40,376 nt of DNA, from the NCBI GenBank assembly GCA_944389835.1, contig CALXNU010000012.1, positions 1 through 40,376 of the forward strand. Direction: 5' to 3'. The notes beneath the pieces are model-generated. The model searched no databases. It saw nothing but the letters and a program-made list of their open reading frames with translations, and was not told the DNA's origin. The position numbers were made by a program, and so were the translations under genes. Below, in pieces: positions 7,037 through 14,526 of this stretch (its first letter is position 1; the number at the start of each line of letters is the position of its first letter). Source of the stretch: an uncultured Succinivibrionaceae bacterium (GTDB taxonomy: Bacteria; Pseudomonadota; Gammaproteobacteria; Enterobacterales; Succinivibrionaceae).

Positions 7037-7753
7037 ATGAATGAAAAGAAACGCTGCGCACCTGAGTACCCAGCAATCGCAAACAAACTTAAACAAGAAA
7101 TTTTAAATGGGACTTTTAATAATAAGGATAAGCTTTTCCCAAGTGAAAACAGCTTAGCGCAAAAATATAATGTAAGTAGAGCAACTTTAAGAAAAGCTTT
7201 AGAGATCTTAAAAAACGAAGGCTTAATTGAAAAAAGCCAAGGTAAAAGAGTACAAATTACTTTAAGCAAACTTAAAAGAACTTCCTGGAATTTCTCCTCC
7301 TTTTCAGAAGGGCTTAGAGCCATGCACGATGAACCTTATTCACGGGTTGATGTCAATGAAATTGTGCAAGATAAAAACAATGGTGAGGAGTTTTTTCATT
7401 TAAAAAGAACGCGTGGGATTAAAAGAGGGGAGAACATTCAATATCTTACCCAAGAAGACAGCTATGTCCCACTTAGTCTTTTTCCTAACATTAATCAACA
7501 TGATTTTGCCAAAGAGTCTTTATATGAGGTAATGCGCAAAGATTACAACATTTACCCCTATAAAGGTGTTTCAAGAATTAGCGCGATTAATGCTAATGAA
7601 AAATTAGCAAGCGACTTTGAAGTAAATCTAGGTCAAGCCCTGGTTATTGCCCATCAAGAGATAACCGATCTTAACGATCGTCTAATTGAAAAAGTCACTA
7701 TTACCTATGCCCCTGAGCTTGAAATCAAACTTGCAAGGGATGCAGGACATTGA
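7037..7753 (+). CDS. GntR-family transcriptional repressor, HutC subfamily (YegW-like)
   Basis: A 238-residue regulator. An N-terminal winged helix-turn-helix spans about 9-76 (PSENSLAQKYNVSRATLRKA, then EGLIEKSQGKR). A UTRA effector-binding domain spans about 95-232, ending in ITYAPELE. A textbook AAGGAGG precedes the ATG. It is the first gene of an operon with YegU-like, YegV-like and permease genes, matching the regulator role of yegW in E. coli yegTUVW. The palindrome at its promoter is the expected target. The effector is probably the transported substrate or its phosphorylated product (inference). Confidence 0.92.
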   Translation: MNEKKRCAPEYPAIANKLKQEILNGTFNNKDKLFPSENSLAQKYNVSRATLRKALEILKNEGLIEKSQGKRVQITLSKLKRTSWNFSSFSEGLRAMHDEPYSRVDVNEIVQDKNNGEEFFHLKRTRGIKRGENIQYLTQEDSYVPLSLFPNINQHDFAKESLYEVMRKDYNIYPYKGVSRISAINANEKLASDFEVNLGQALVIAHQEITDLNDRLIEKVTITYAPELEIKLARDAGH

Positions 7754-7770
7754 TTAGCAAGGAGAGTTTT

Positions 7771-8784
7771 ATGAATACAAGTGTTTTACAAGATAGAATT
7801 GCAGGCACCATTGCAGGCATGGTATTAGGCGATGCCTTTGGCGTTCCAGGAGAGCTTTGGCCTCGGGAAAAATTAAGAGAGCGTTTTGGCTATATCACTG
7901 ACTTTTTAGACGGCCCTCAAGATAATATTGTGGCCTGCTATTTTAAAGCAGGGCACTATACTGATGATAGTGCTCAAGCGTTTGTGATCTTAAATGATCT
8001 TCTAAAGTACCAAAAAGTCCCAGAAGTTAAAATCTTAGCGCAAGATTTAATTGCCTGGGTTGAAAGTATGAATGGCTTTGAAATTAATCTTTTAGGTCCA
8101 AGTTCAAAAGCATCTCTTTTAGCTCACGTTAAAGGTGAGGATTATACAGTTTTTACCAAAACTGCCCTTACCAATGGGGCTGCAATGCGCATTGCTCCGG
8201 TGGGAACCTTTTTTAACTTTAATGAAGAAAAGTCCTTGGCAAGAACGGTTGCCAAAATAAGCCGTGTCACTCACGGTACTGATGTCGCCATTGCAGGTGC
8301 TGCCATGGTGGCCCAAGCAGTAGCCTCTTTTATCAATGAAAGAAGCGTTCAAGATACCATCAACGATGTCCTGTCAATTTTTGATTATTCCAAAACCTTA
8401 GGTGAGCCTACCTGGGCGGCATCAATAAAAGAGCGCCTTAATCTTGCCTTAGCTAAAATTCAAAGCAAGCCTTCCAAAGAAGAATTTAGCTTATGGGTCT
8501 ATCAAGTTTTAGGCACTGGAACTATGACCTCAGAGTCGGTCACAGCTGCTTTAGCGATCGCTTTTTATGCCCAAGACCCGCATCTTGCAGCAGAGATTTG
8601 TGCAAATTTAGGTGGTGATACTGACACGATTGGTGCAATGGCTTGCGCAATTTGTGGTGCCTATAAAGGTTTAAGTGCTTTTGATCCTAATGTTATAGCT
8701 TATCTTGAAAAAACTAATGAGCTTAATTTTAACGATCTTGCTCTTAAGATTATGGACAAACGCCAAAGCTTTATAAAGGAATAA
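7771..8784 (+). CDS. yegU: ADP-ribosylglycohydrolase-family protein, YegU-like
   Basis: A 337-residue member of the ADP-ribosylglycohydrolase (DraG/ARH) fold. These dinuclear-metal enzymes hydrolyse N- or O-glycosidic bonds to ribose. Metal-site motifs are present: GDAFG near 20-24, HYTDDS at 62-67 (D65, D66) and GGDTDTIGA at 281-289 (D283, D285). TDDS replaces the more usual TDDT. The segments ELWPREKLRERFG, GP..N..ACYF, LGP(S/T)SK and TNGAAMR match what I recall of E. coli YegU. The ATG at 7771 follows AAGGAGAG; an upstream TTG overlapping gntR is unlikely. In the operon, nucleosidase-like cleavage of an imported ribosylated compound is the most economical role, not shown by sequence. Confidence 0.88.
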   Translation: MNTSVLQDRIAGTIAGMVLGDAFGVPGELWPREKLRERFGYITDFLDGPQDNIVACYFKAGHYTDDSAQAFVILNDLLKYQKVPEVKILAQDLIAWVESMNGFEINLLGPSSKASLLAHVKGEDYTVFTKTALTNGAAMRIAPVGTFFNFNEEKSLARTVAKISRVTHGTDVAIAGAAMVAQAVASFINERSVQDTINDVLSIFDYSKTLGEPTWAASIKERLNLALAKIQSKPSKEEFSLWVYQVLGTGTMTSESVTAALAIAFYAQDPHLAAEICANLGGDTDTIGAMACAICGAYKGLSAFDPNVIAYLEKTNELNFNDLALKIMDKRQSFIKE

Positions 8785-8789
8785 TCCAT

Positions 8790-9749
8790 ATGCAAATTGA
8801 GCAAATTTTAAATCACCTAACACCGGATAAAAAAGCGCTTCTTATTGGATCTGCTTTTGTCGATTTGGGAATTAAACTTGAAAAACTCCCCCAATCTGGC
8901 AGTGATCAGCACGGTCAATTTGAAAATGCTAAAGTTGGGGGTTGTTGTTTTAATGTTGCAGATGTTTTATATAAACTCAATTTGCCATTTCAAGCTCTAA
9001 TGCCGCTTGGCGAGGGCTTTATTGCCAATCTCGTGAAAGAAGAGTTTAAAAAGCGTAATTATCCTCTGCATTGTTTTAAAGGTTTTGATAATGGCTGGTG
9101 TTTATCATTAGTAGAAGCTAATGGTGAAAGAAGCTTTATCACCATGGATGGCATTGAAAGACAATTTCAAAAAAGTTGGTTTAAAGATTTAAAGCTTAAA
9201 GATTTTGATTTTGTCTATTTAAGTGGCTATCAAATGGAAGGAGAGAATGCCAAAGTTATCTTAGATGCTTTAGAAGATCTAAAAGAGACTTGCACGATTG
9301 TCTACGATCCAGGTCCTAGAATTCCGCTTATTTCACAAGACATAACCGCGGAACTTGAAAAACGACATTGTCTTTATACGATAAATCTCGAAGAAGCGTT
9401 CATGTTAACCGGCAAAGCTAGTGCACAAGATGCTTTAGGTGCACTACATTTGCGCACAAAACAGTCTGTTGTTGTAACAGCGGGCAAAAATGGTGCTTAT
9501 ATTGAAGATGATTTAGGATTTAGGCATATTGAGGGTTTCAAAATTAAAGTTGTAGATACTGTAGGCTCAGGTGATTCACATACCGGTGGCATTATCGCAG
9601 GTTTAATGTGTAATTTAACTTTAGATGATGCAACGCTTTTAGCCAATCGCCTGGCAGCCTCAGTCACTGCCACTCAAGGGGCGGCTAGTGCTCAAACTTT
9701 AAGGCAATTATTAGACGATCCTATGGCTTTAAAACTTTTAGGTAAATAA
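8790..9749 (+). CDS. yegV: PfkB-family sugar/nucleoside kinase, YegV-like
   Basis: A 319-residue ribokinase-fold (PfkB) kinase. GGCCFNVADVLYKL (about 50-63) is the sugar-binding signature, DNGWCLSLVEANGERSF (about 104-120) is typical of YegV, and DTVGSGDSHTGG (256-267) holds the catalytic base D262 and anion hole. It starts five bases after the YegU-like gene, with AAGGAA overlapping that stop. Phosphorylation of a ribosyl or nucleoside product made by the YegU-like enzyme is inferred. PsuK-type or other nucleoside kinases are alternatives. Confidence 0.87.
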   Translation: MQIEQILNHLTPDKKALLIGSAFVDLGIKLEKLPQSGSDQHGQFENAKVGGCCFNVADVLYKLNLPFQALMPLGEGFIANLVKEEFKKRNYPLHCFKGFDNGWCLSLVEANGERSFITMDGIERQFQKSWFKDLKLKDFDFVYLSGYQMEGENAKVILDALEDLKETCTIVYDPGPRIPLISQDITAELEKRHCLYTINLEEAFMLTGKASAQDALGALHLRTKQSVVVTAGKNGAYIEDDLGFRHIEGFKIKVVDTVGSGDSHTGGIIAGLMCNLTLDDATLLANRLAASVTATQGAASAQTLRQLLDDPMALKLLGK

Positions 9750-9750
9750 G

Positions 9751-11202
9751 ATGAGTAACTCAACTAGCATTGAACAAAACGGCATTAATGCTGTACCAGA
9801 TAGCGAACGCTATGGAAAGCCTTCAGGCTTATTTCCAGTCTGGTTTTCCTGGAATATCTCAATTTTTGGTATTACCTGTGGTATGTATGTCTTTAACCTA
9901 GGCTTAAGCGTCTTTCAAGCTATGCTTGCAGGAGTTTTAGGTTACTTCCTCTCCTGCTCACTTGTTGGGATCTTAGCTGTAGGGTCAGTTAGAACAGGAC
10001 TTCCAACCCTTGCTCAATCAAGATTTTGTTTTGGTGTTGATGGTAACAGGATCCCAGCTTTCTTCGGTTATGTAGCCAATATGGGCTGGAAGGTCACCAT
10101 GCTCTCTATGGCCTCCACCACTTTAGCAGATCTACTTGCAAATCTAATGCCGGTACTCTCTCAAGACAATGGCTACCCTACTACCACTTGCGTTTTTGCT
10201 TCCTTTGTCATTGTCATTGTTCTTACCATGGTAGGTGCAGTATATGGCTATAGTTTAATTCTCAAAGTTGAGCGCTATATTGCCATCATCACCGGTGCCT
10301 TTACTTTTGTCTACCTCTTCTTCTTTATTCCAAATATTGATTTTTCCATGCTAAATTCTGCACCTTCTGGAAGTTTTGCCACCTTTATAGGCGGTGTGGT
10401 CTTAGCTATGACCATGGTAGGCTTGGGCTTTTTAAACTATGGTGGTGACTACTCAAGATATTTGCCAAGACAAAGCTCAGCAAGTTCAGTAATTTTCTGG
10501 ACCACCTCCGGTATTGCCCTTCCAGTCTCTGTACTCTTAATTTTAGGTGTCATGTTATCTGTGGGAAATCCTGAGCTTTTAGAGAAAGCAGCTCACGAGC
10601 CTTTAGCTGCCTTAACTGGTATTTTACCTTTCTGGTTCTATGTACCATTCTCCTTAGTAATTATCATCTCTTTAATCTCCGCTGGTATGACCGGTGTTTA
10701 TAGTTCAGGACTTGCCCTTTTAGCAGTAGGCGTGCCTTTAAGTCGTGTTACTACCACCTTATTAAATGCCATCATTATTGCTTTAGGTTGCTTCTATTTA
10801 ACCTTTATCTCAGACTCTTTCTTATCCACATTCTCCTCATTTTTAGCCTCAATCTCCGTGATTATGGGCTCCTGGGGTGCAATTGAAATAGTTGATCTTC
10901 TAAGACAAAAAAGATTGTCTTGGGATGTAAGTATGGCATCCCCTTATGGTGAGGGTGGTAGAAACTATCGTTGGACGGCTATGGTCTCTTTAATTGTCGC
11001 CACTATCATTGGCCTTGGCACTATTACCTCCTCTGATCCTTATATTGCCACAATTACCTCTTTCTTACTGCCAGATGATGTAGCCTCAAGTACCTTTGCT
11101 GTGGCAAATGTTGGTTTACTTGTAGCAATGATTGTCGGAGCTTTGTTATACGGCTTTTTAACCTATATCTTAAAAATTGAAGTACCTCCGGTTAAAAAGT
11201 AA
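9751..11202 (+). CDS. NCS1-family nucleobase/nucleoside permease (CodB-like)
   Basis: A 483-residue inner-membrane transporter with about 12 hydrophobic segments, of the NCS1 (nucleobase:cation symporter-1) family. Recognisable pieces are SWNISIFGITCGM in TM1, GLPTLAQSRFCFGVDGNR, NMGWK, LNYGGDYSRYLP in the mid region and SSGLALLAVGVPL. NCS1 carriers import cytosine, purines, allantoin, hydantoins or related compounds. One base separates it from the kinase stop, so it is the last gene of the operon. In E. coli the equivalent place is taken by YegT, a different (MFS/NHS) transporter family, so this is a non-orthologous replacement that hints at a nucleobase-containing substrate. Confidence 0.9.
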   Translation: MSNSTSIEQNGINAVPDSERYGKPSGLFPVWFSWNISIFGITCGMYVFNLGLSVFQAMLAGVLGYFLSCSLVGILAVGSVRTGLPTLAQSRFCFGVDGNRIPAFFGYVANMGWKVTMLSMASTTLADLLANLMPVLSQDNGYPTTTCVFASFVIVIVLTMVGAVYGYSLILKVERYIAIITGAFTFVYLFFFIPNIDFSMLNSAPSGSFATFIGGVVLAMTMVGLGFLNYGGDYSRYLPRQSSASSVIFWTTSGIALPVSVLLILGVMLSVGNPELLEKAAHEPLAALTGILPFWFYVPFSLVIIISLISAGMTGVYSSGLALLAVGVPLSRVTTTLLNAIIIALGCFYLTFISDSFLSTFSSFLASISVIMGSWGAIEIVDLLRQKRLSWDVSMASPYGEGGRNYRWTAMVSLIVATIIGLGTITSSDPYIATITSFLLPDDVASSTFAVANVGLLVAMIVGALLYGFLTYILKIEVPPVKK

Positions 11203-11216
11203 ATTTTAGATGAAAG

Positions 11217-11241
11217 AAGGCAGCCTAAGCGTTGCCTTTTT
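11217..11241 (+). terminator. Rho-independent terminator of the GntR-yegUV-permease operon
   Basis: AAGGCAGC (11217-11224) pairs with GTTGCCTT (11231-11238) with one G-U pair, loop CTAAGC, followed by a T-run to 11241. Confidence 0.8.
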
Positions 11242-11394
11242 AATATCTAGCTAAATTTAAAAAGTCTTTTTTGTGATCTTTTCTGCAAATTAATAAAGTA
11301 GCTCTCTTCTTCTACACATTTTTTAATGGCTTGGGTTATGCTGTACCTTATCTTTTAATTTTAAGAATTTTTCTTTGATTATTGAGGATTTTTT

Positions 11395-12330
11395 ATGAGC
11401 AAGATCCTAAATTTTGGTTCGCTTAATATTGATTACGTTTACGGAGTAGATCATTTTGTACAACCAGGTGAAACTCTAGCTTCAACTTCACGAAATATTT
11501 TTGCAGGCGGAAAAGGTCTTAATCAATCTGTAGCCCTCTCACGCGCAGGTGGTGAGGTTTATCATGCAGGTGCAGTAGGTGCCGATGATTCAAAAGTTTT
11601 ACTTGATGAAATTGCCAAAAATAATATTCACGATGATTTTCTTAAAAAACGCGATATAGCCTCAGGACATACCATTATTCAAGTTGATAAACACGGTCAA
11701 AATTGTATTCTCCTCTTTGGTGGCGCAAATCAATCTATTACCACTCAAGAGATTGATGATACCCTCTCACATTTTAATCAAGGGGATTATCTAATCTTAC
11801 AAAATGAAATTAACAATATTGATTACCTTATAAAAGAAGGCTCTAAACGTGGACTTAAGGTTTGCTTTAATGTCTCACCTTTTACCACCAAACTTTTAGA
11901 CTTACCACTTGAGCTTTGTAGCTTTTTAATTGTCAATGAACTTGAAGGCGCTGCCATGGTAGGTTTAAAAGAAGACACTGATCCTTATGTTTTAATTGAA
12001 AAGTTAAGCGACAAGTATCCAAATTGTGCTTTTGTTTTAACTTTAGGATCTAGAGGCTCTATCTTAAAAGAAGTAGGTGAGGATGCGGTATCCTGCAAGA
12101 GCTTTAAAGTAAAAGCCATTGATACGACAGCAGCCGGTGATACTTTCTTAGGCTTTTTAATCGCCTCCCTCTCTCGTGGTCTAAAAGGTAAAGAGGCCTT
12201 AAAAACCGCCACTGCCGCCTCAGCAATTGCAGTCACCCGCAAAGGTGCTACCCCTTCAATTCCAAGCTTAGAGGAAGTGCAAAACTTTCTTAAAGAGACA
12301 ACAGTTGAAGTTTTAGTCGATAAACTTTAA
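11395..12330 (+). CDS. rbsK: Ribokinase-like PfkB kinase
   Basis: A 311-residue PfkB kinase closer to RbsK than the YegV-like gene. NxDYV at the N-terminus, GGKGLNQSVALSRAGG (about 39-54) and DTTAAGDTFLGF (243-254, D249) are the two ribokinase signatures. It makes ribose 5-phosphate from ribose and ATP, or phosphorylates a similar sugar. GAGG precedes the ATG. A terminator separates it from the operon before, and no rbs transporter is near, so it may use ribose released inside the cell, for example by the YegU-like hydrolase. Deoxyribokinase is the alternative. Confidence 0.85.
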   Translation: MSKILNFGSLNIDYVYGVDHFVQPGETLASTSRNIFAGGKGLNQSVALSRAGGEVYHAGAVGADDSKVLLDEIAKNNIHDDFLKKRDIASGHTIIQVDKHGQNCILLFGGANQSITTQEIDDTLSHFNQGDYLILQNEINNIDYLIKEGSKRGLKVCFNVSPFTTKLLDLPLELCSFLIVNELEGAAMVGLKEDTDPYVLIEKLSDKYPNCAFVLTLGSRGSILKEVGEDAVSCKSFKVKAIDTTAAGDTFLGFLIASLSRGLKGKEALKTATAASAIAVTRKGATPSIPSLEEVQNFLKETTVEVLVDKL

Positions 12331-12343
12331 CTCTTAATTTACG

Positions 12344-12369
12344 ACCCCGCCCTACAAGGCGGGGTTTTA
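12344..12369. terminator. Bidirectional terminator
   Basis: CCCCGCC (12345-12351), loop CTACAA, GGCGGGG (12358-12364), then TTTT. It separates the convergent ribokinase and ogt genes and is by far the most GC-rich hairpin of the region. Confidence 0.88.
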
Positions 12370-12373
12370 AGCC

Positions 12374-12919
12374 TTACTTTAAAGAAAAAAGCTTAGTATC
12401 TAAGCCCTCAAGCTCTAAAAGTTTAAGTTTTCTCTCTAAGCCTGCGGCATAACCTGTAAGATTGCCCCGACTTCCCACTACCCGATGACAAGGCACAATT
12501 ATGCTCACTGGATTTAAACCTACGGCATGACCTACGGCTTGTGCAGCCATGTGCTCTTTATTTAAAGTCTTGGCAACTTTTAAAGACAATTTCCCATAAG
12601 TGGTCACCGTCCCATAAGGTATGTTTAAAAGCTCTTGCCAAACTAATTTTTCAAAGAAAGTTCCGCATAATTTAAGTGGCGGGGTAAATGTAGGCTCTTG
12701 TCCTTTAAAATATAGATCAAGCCAGGCTTTAGTTTGCGCTAAAATTTCATGTTCTAGTGCTTTTTGCTTTACGCTCAAGCCCTTGCCAAAATATTTTTGC
12801 CCCTCAAACCAGATCCCTGTTAAACCTTCATTATCACAAGCTAATAAGAGCTTTCCTAAAGGTGAGAGATACTCTTGAGTAAATTGCAGATCATCTAAGT
12901 TATTTTGCTTTTTTAGCAT
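12374..12919 (-). CDS. ogt: Methylated-DNA--protein-cysteine methyltransferase
   Basis: A 181-residue O6-alkylguanine-DNA alkyltransferase that transfers the alkyl group to its own Cys (suicide repair). The active-site motif is at 142-147 (VPCHRV, C144), followed by GNLTGYAAGLERKLKLLELE, which contains the Arg-finger and DNA-contact residues of the family. The winged-helix region IPYGTVTTYGKLS is around 100-112. It lacks the Ada N-terminal sensor, so it is the Ogt type. It overlaps the AlkA-like gene by 20 bases, so the two direct/base-excision alkylation-repair functions are co-transcribed. Confidence 0.93.
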   Translation of the reverse strand: MLKKQNNLDDLQFTQEYLSPLGKLLLACDNEGLTGIWFEGQKYFGKGLSVKQKALEHEILAQTKAWLDLYFKGQEPTFTPPLKLCGTFFEKLVWQELLNIPYGTVTTYGKLSLKVAKTLNKEHMAAQAVGHAVGLNPVSIIVPCHRVVGSRGNLTGYAAGLERKLKLLELEGLDTKLFSLK

Positions 12920-13577
12920 CAGTTTTGCCCTTTGTTGCCTTTTTATTTTTAGGTGCAGGATCGCTTAATTCAGCAATAGCTCCGCCTGCTACCGCCCATA
13001 TATACAAACTTGCCACAGAGCCATAGGGACTGTAGCGCTTTTTGTATCTTAAAAATTGCTCTTTAGTAAGTTTGCGATGTCGATAAATCATTCTAAGACC
13101 GCGCTGAATGGCAAGATCATCAAAGCTTAAGATATCTTTTCTTTGCAAACAAAAAAGCAAAATCATCTCCGCAGTCCACACCCCAATCCCTTTTAAAGTA
13201 ATTAAAGCTTCAATAGCCTCCTTGTCCTCTAATTCTTGAATTTTTTCCACTGAAAACTCACCGCTTACCACTTTTGCGGCAAAGTCTTTAATGTACGATA
13301 CTTTGCGATAAGAAATGCCCAAAGCTTGTAATTGCTCGCAGGTTTGTTGATTGATGGTAAAAGCATCAACTGTGCCTAAATTTTGTTTAAAACGTTGCCA
13401 AATGGTAAGGTGAGCCTTAGTTGAGATCTGCTGTCCTATAATGCTAAACACCACGGCAGAAAATAAATCAGGTTGAACTTCACGTTGCACTAAACCTATC
13501 TTCTCAATAATTTTACCTAAGGTTTTATCTTTGCTTTTTAAATAATCGAGTTCCTGTTGTGAATAAGTAAAGAACAC
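12900..13577 (-). CDS. DNA-3-methyladenine glycosylase (AlkA-like HhH-GPD)
   Basis: A 225-residue helix-hairpin-helix DNA glycosylase that removes alkylated bases. The HhH motif LKGIGVWTAEM is at 128-138 and the catalytic Asp is in FDDLAIQRG (D153/D154). SIIGQQIS (45-52) is the intercalating-loop region of the AlkA group. There is no AlkA N-terminal TBP-like domain, which fits the short AlkA forms. It uses a GTG start with AAGGAG six bases upstream. A basic K-rich tail (KNKKATKGKTDAKKAK) ends the protein. First gene of the pair with ogt, divergent from the MerR gene. Confidence 0.9.
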   Translation of the reverse strand: MFFTYSQQELDYLKSKDKTLGKIIEKIGLVQREVQPDLFSAVVFSIIGQQISTKAHLTIWQRFKQNLGTVDAFTINQQTCEQLQALGISYRKVSYIKDFAAKVVSGEFSVEKIQELEDKEAIEALITLKGIGVWTAEMILLFCLQRKDILSFDDLAIQRGLRMIYRHRKLTKEQFLRYKKRYSPYGSVASLYIWAVAGGAIAELSDPAPKNKKATKGKTDAKKAK

Positions 13578-13669
13578 CTCACACTCCTTTAGAGATTTAC
13601 GCTAAACTTTATGTTAATTATAGCAATGGGCTATATTTAAATTAATTTTTTCACTTGGAAATAATCTAC

Positions 13670-14123
13670 ATGGCCAAAACTAAAAATAGCTATAGCATTC
13701 ACGAAGTAGCCAAGCTTTTAGGTCTTGCAACTAGTACCATACGCTATTATGACAAAGAAGGTTTGCTTCCCTTTGTCGAAAGAAAAGAATCAGGATATAG
13801 AGTTTTTACCGAAAAAGATCTTGCAACCTTAAAGGTCATTGATTGCCTTAAAAAAAACTGGGATGCCCCTAAAAGAAATTAAACAATTTAGTGCTGCTTT
13901 AAGACTTGGGGATTCCTCGCTTGAGGAGCGCTATGCGATGTTTAAAGAGCGCAAAGAAGCCGTACTTGAGCAAATCTCTAAACTACAAGAGGTTTTAAAA
14001 ATTATTGAGTACAAATGTTGGTACTATCAAACCGCAATTGAGGCTGGCACTGAAAAAATCCACACCCAAGAAAAACCTTTTGCCGATGATAGTTGTTTAG
14101 ATTTTTTAAAGGAAGAAAAATAA
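13670..14123 (+). pseudogene. MerR-family regulator split by a frameshift in an A8 tract
   Basis: Frame one from the ATG at 13670 encodes a MerR winged helix (SIHEVAKLLGLATSTIRYYD, then GYRVFTEKDL) and ends out of place at 13882. Frame two, read through the tract, continues the protein as KKTGMPLKEIKQF to 14123, including the coiled-coil dimer helix and a KCWYYQTA motif common in small MerR regulators. The break is a run of eight A (13850-13857); seven would restore a single 150-residue protein. It is therefore a recent pseudogene, a phase-variable or slippage-expressed gene, or a sequencing error. Divergent orientation from the alkylation-repair genes suggests, but does not show, a regulatory link. 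Confidence 0.82.
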
Positions 14124-14216
14124 AGACTTTAAACTTGCTTGAGAGCTCATGAGGGCTTAATTTTCTTTTAAGACAGGTACCTTAAAGGCTTGTTTTAATT
14201 TTGCAGTTTTTAAAAA

Positions 14217-14239
14217 CAAAAAAGTAGCTTTCGCTACTT
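14217..14239 (-). terminator. Terminator of tRNA-Pro
   Basis: On the minus strand AAGTAGC, loop GAAA, GCTACTT, then a T-rich run. It lies eight bases beyond the tRNA 3' end. Confidence 0.85.
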
Positions 14240-14246
14240 CTTGAGG

Positions 14247-14323
14247 TGGTCGGCGATGCAAGATTCGAACTTGCGACCCACTGGTCCCAAACCAGTTGCG
14301 CTACCGGACTGCGCTAATCGCCG
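14247..14323 (-). tRNA. tRNA-Pro(UGG)
   Basis: 77 bases with an encoded CCA. The acceptor stem CGGCGAT pairs with ATCGCCG, the D arm is TAGCGCAG...GGTAGCGC, the anticodon arm is CTGG-TTTGGGA-CCAG with anticodon TGG, and the T arm contains GTTCGAATC. The body is very close to the E. coli tRNA-Pro(UGG) I recall. Confidence 0.96.
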
Positions 14324-14333
14324 ACGGGTGTGC

Positions 14334-14362
14334 ATTTTATAGAGGTCTTAAGCTTATGTCAA
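14334..14362 (-). promoter_or_regulatory. Promoter of tRNA-Pro
   Basis: On the minus strand, consensus TTGACA (14362-14357) and TAAAAT (14339-14334) are 17 bases apart. An overlapping TATAAA could also serve as the -10. Confidence 0.7.
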
Positions 14363-14526
14363 TCATTTTTTCAAAATTTTTACATCAAATACCAAAAAAA
14401 TTCTTTGAGCCTCACTTTTCTTAGATTTTTTAGCTATTTTGTCAAGAACATTGCAAAAAGTAACAACTTAGAGTAGAAATAGGAGAGCCTTTTTAGATGC
14501 AGATTAATGCTTTTTTAGGATAAAAA

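Noticed and set aside
11265..11290. A CRP-like half site TGTGATCTTTTCTGCA upstream of the ribokinase
   Set aside because: Only the left half matches; the right half is CTGCA rather than TCACA.
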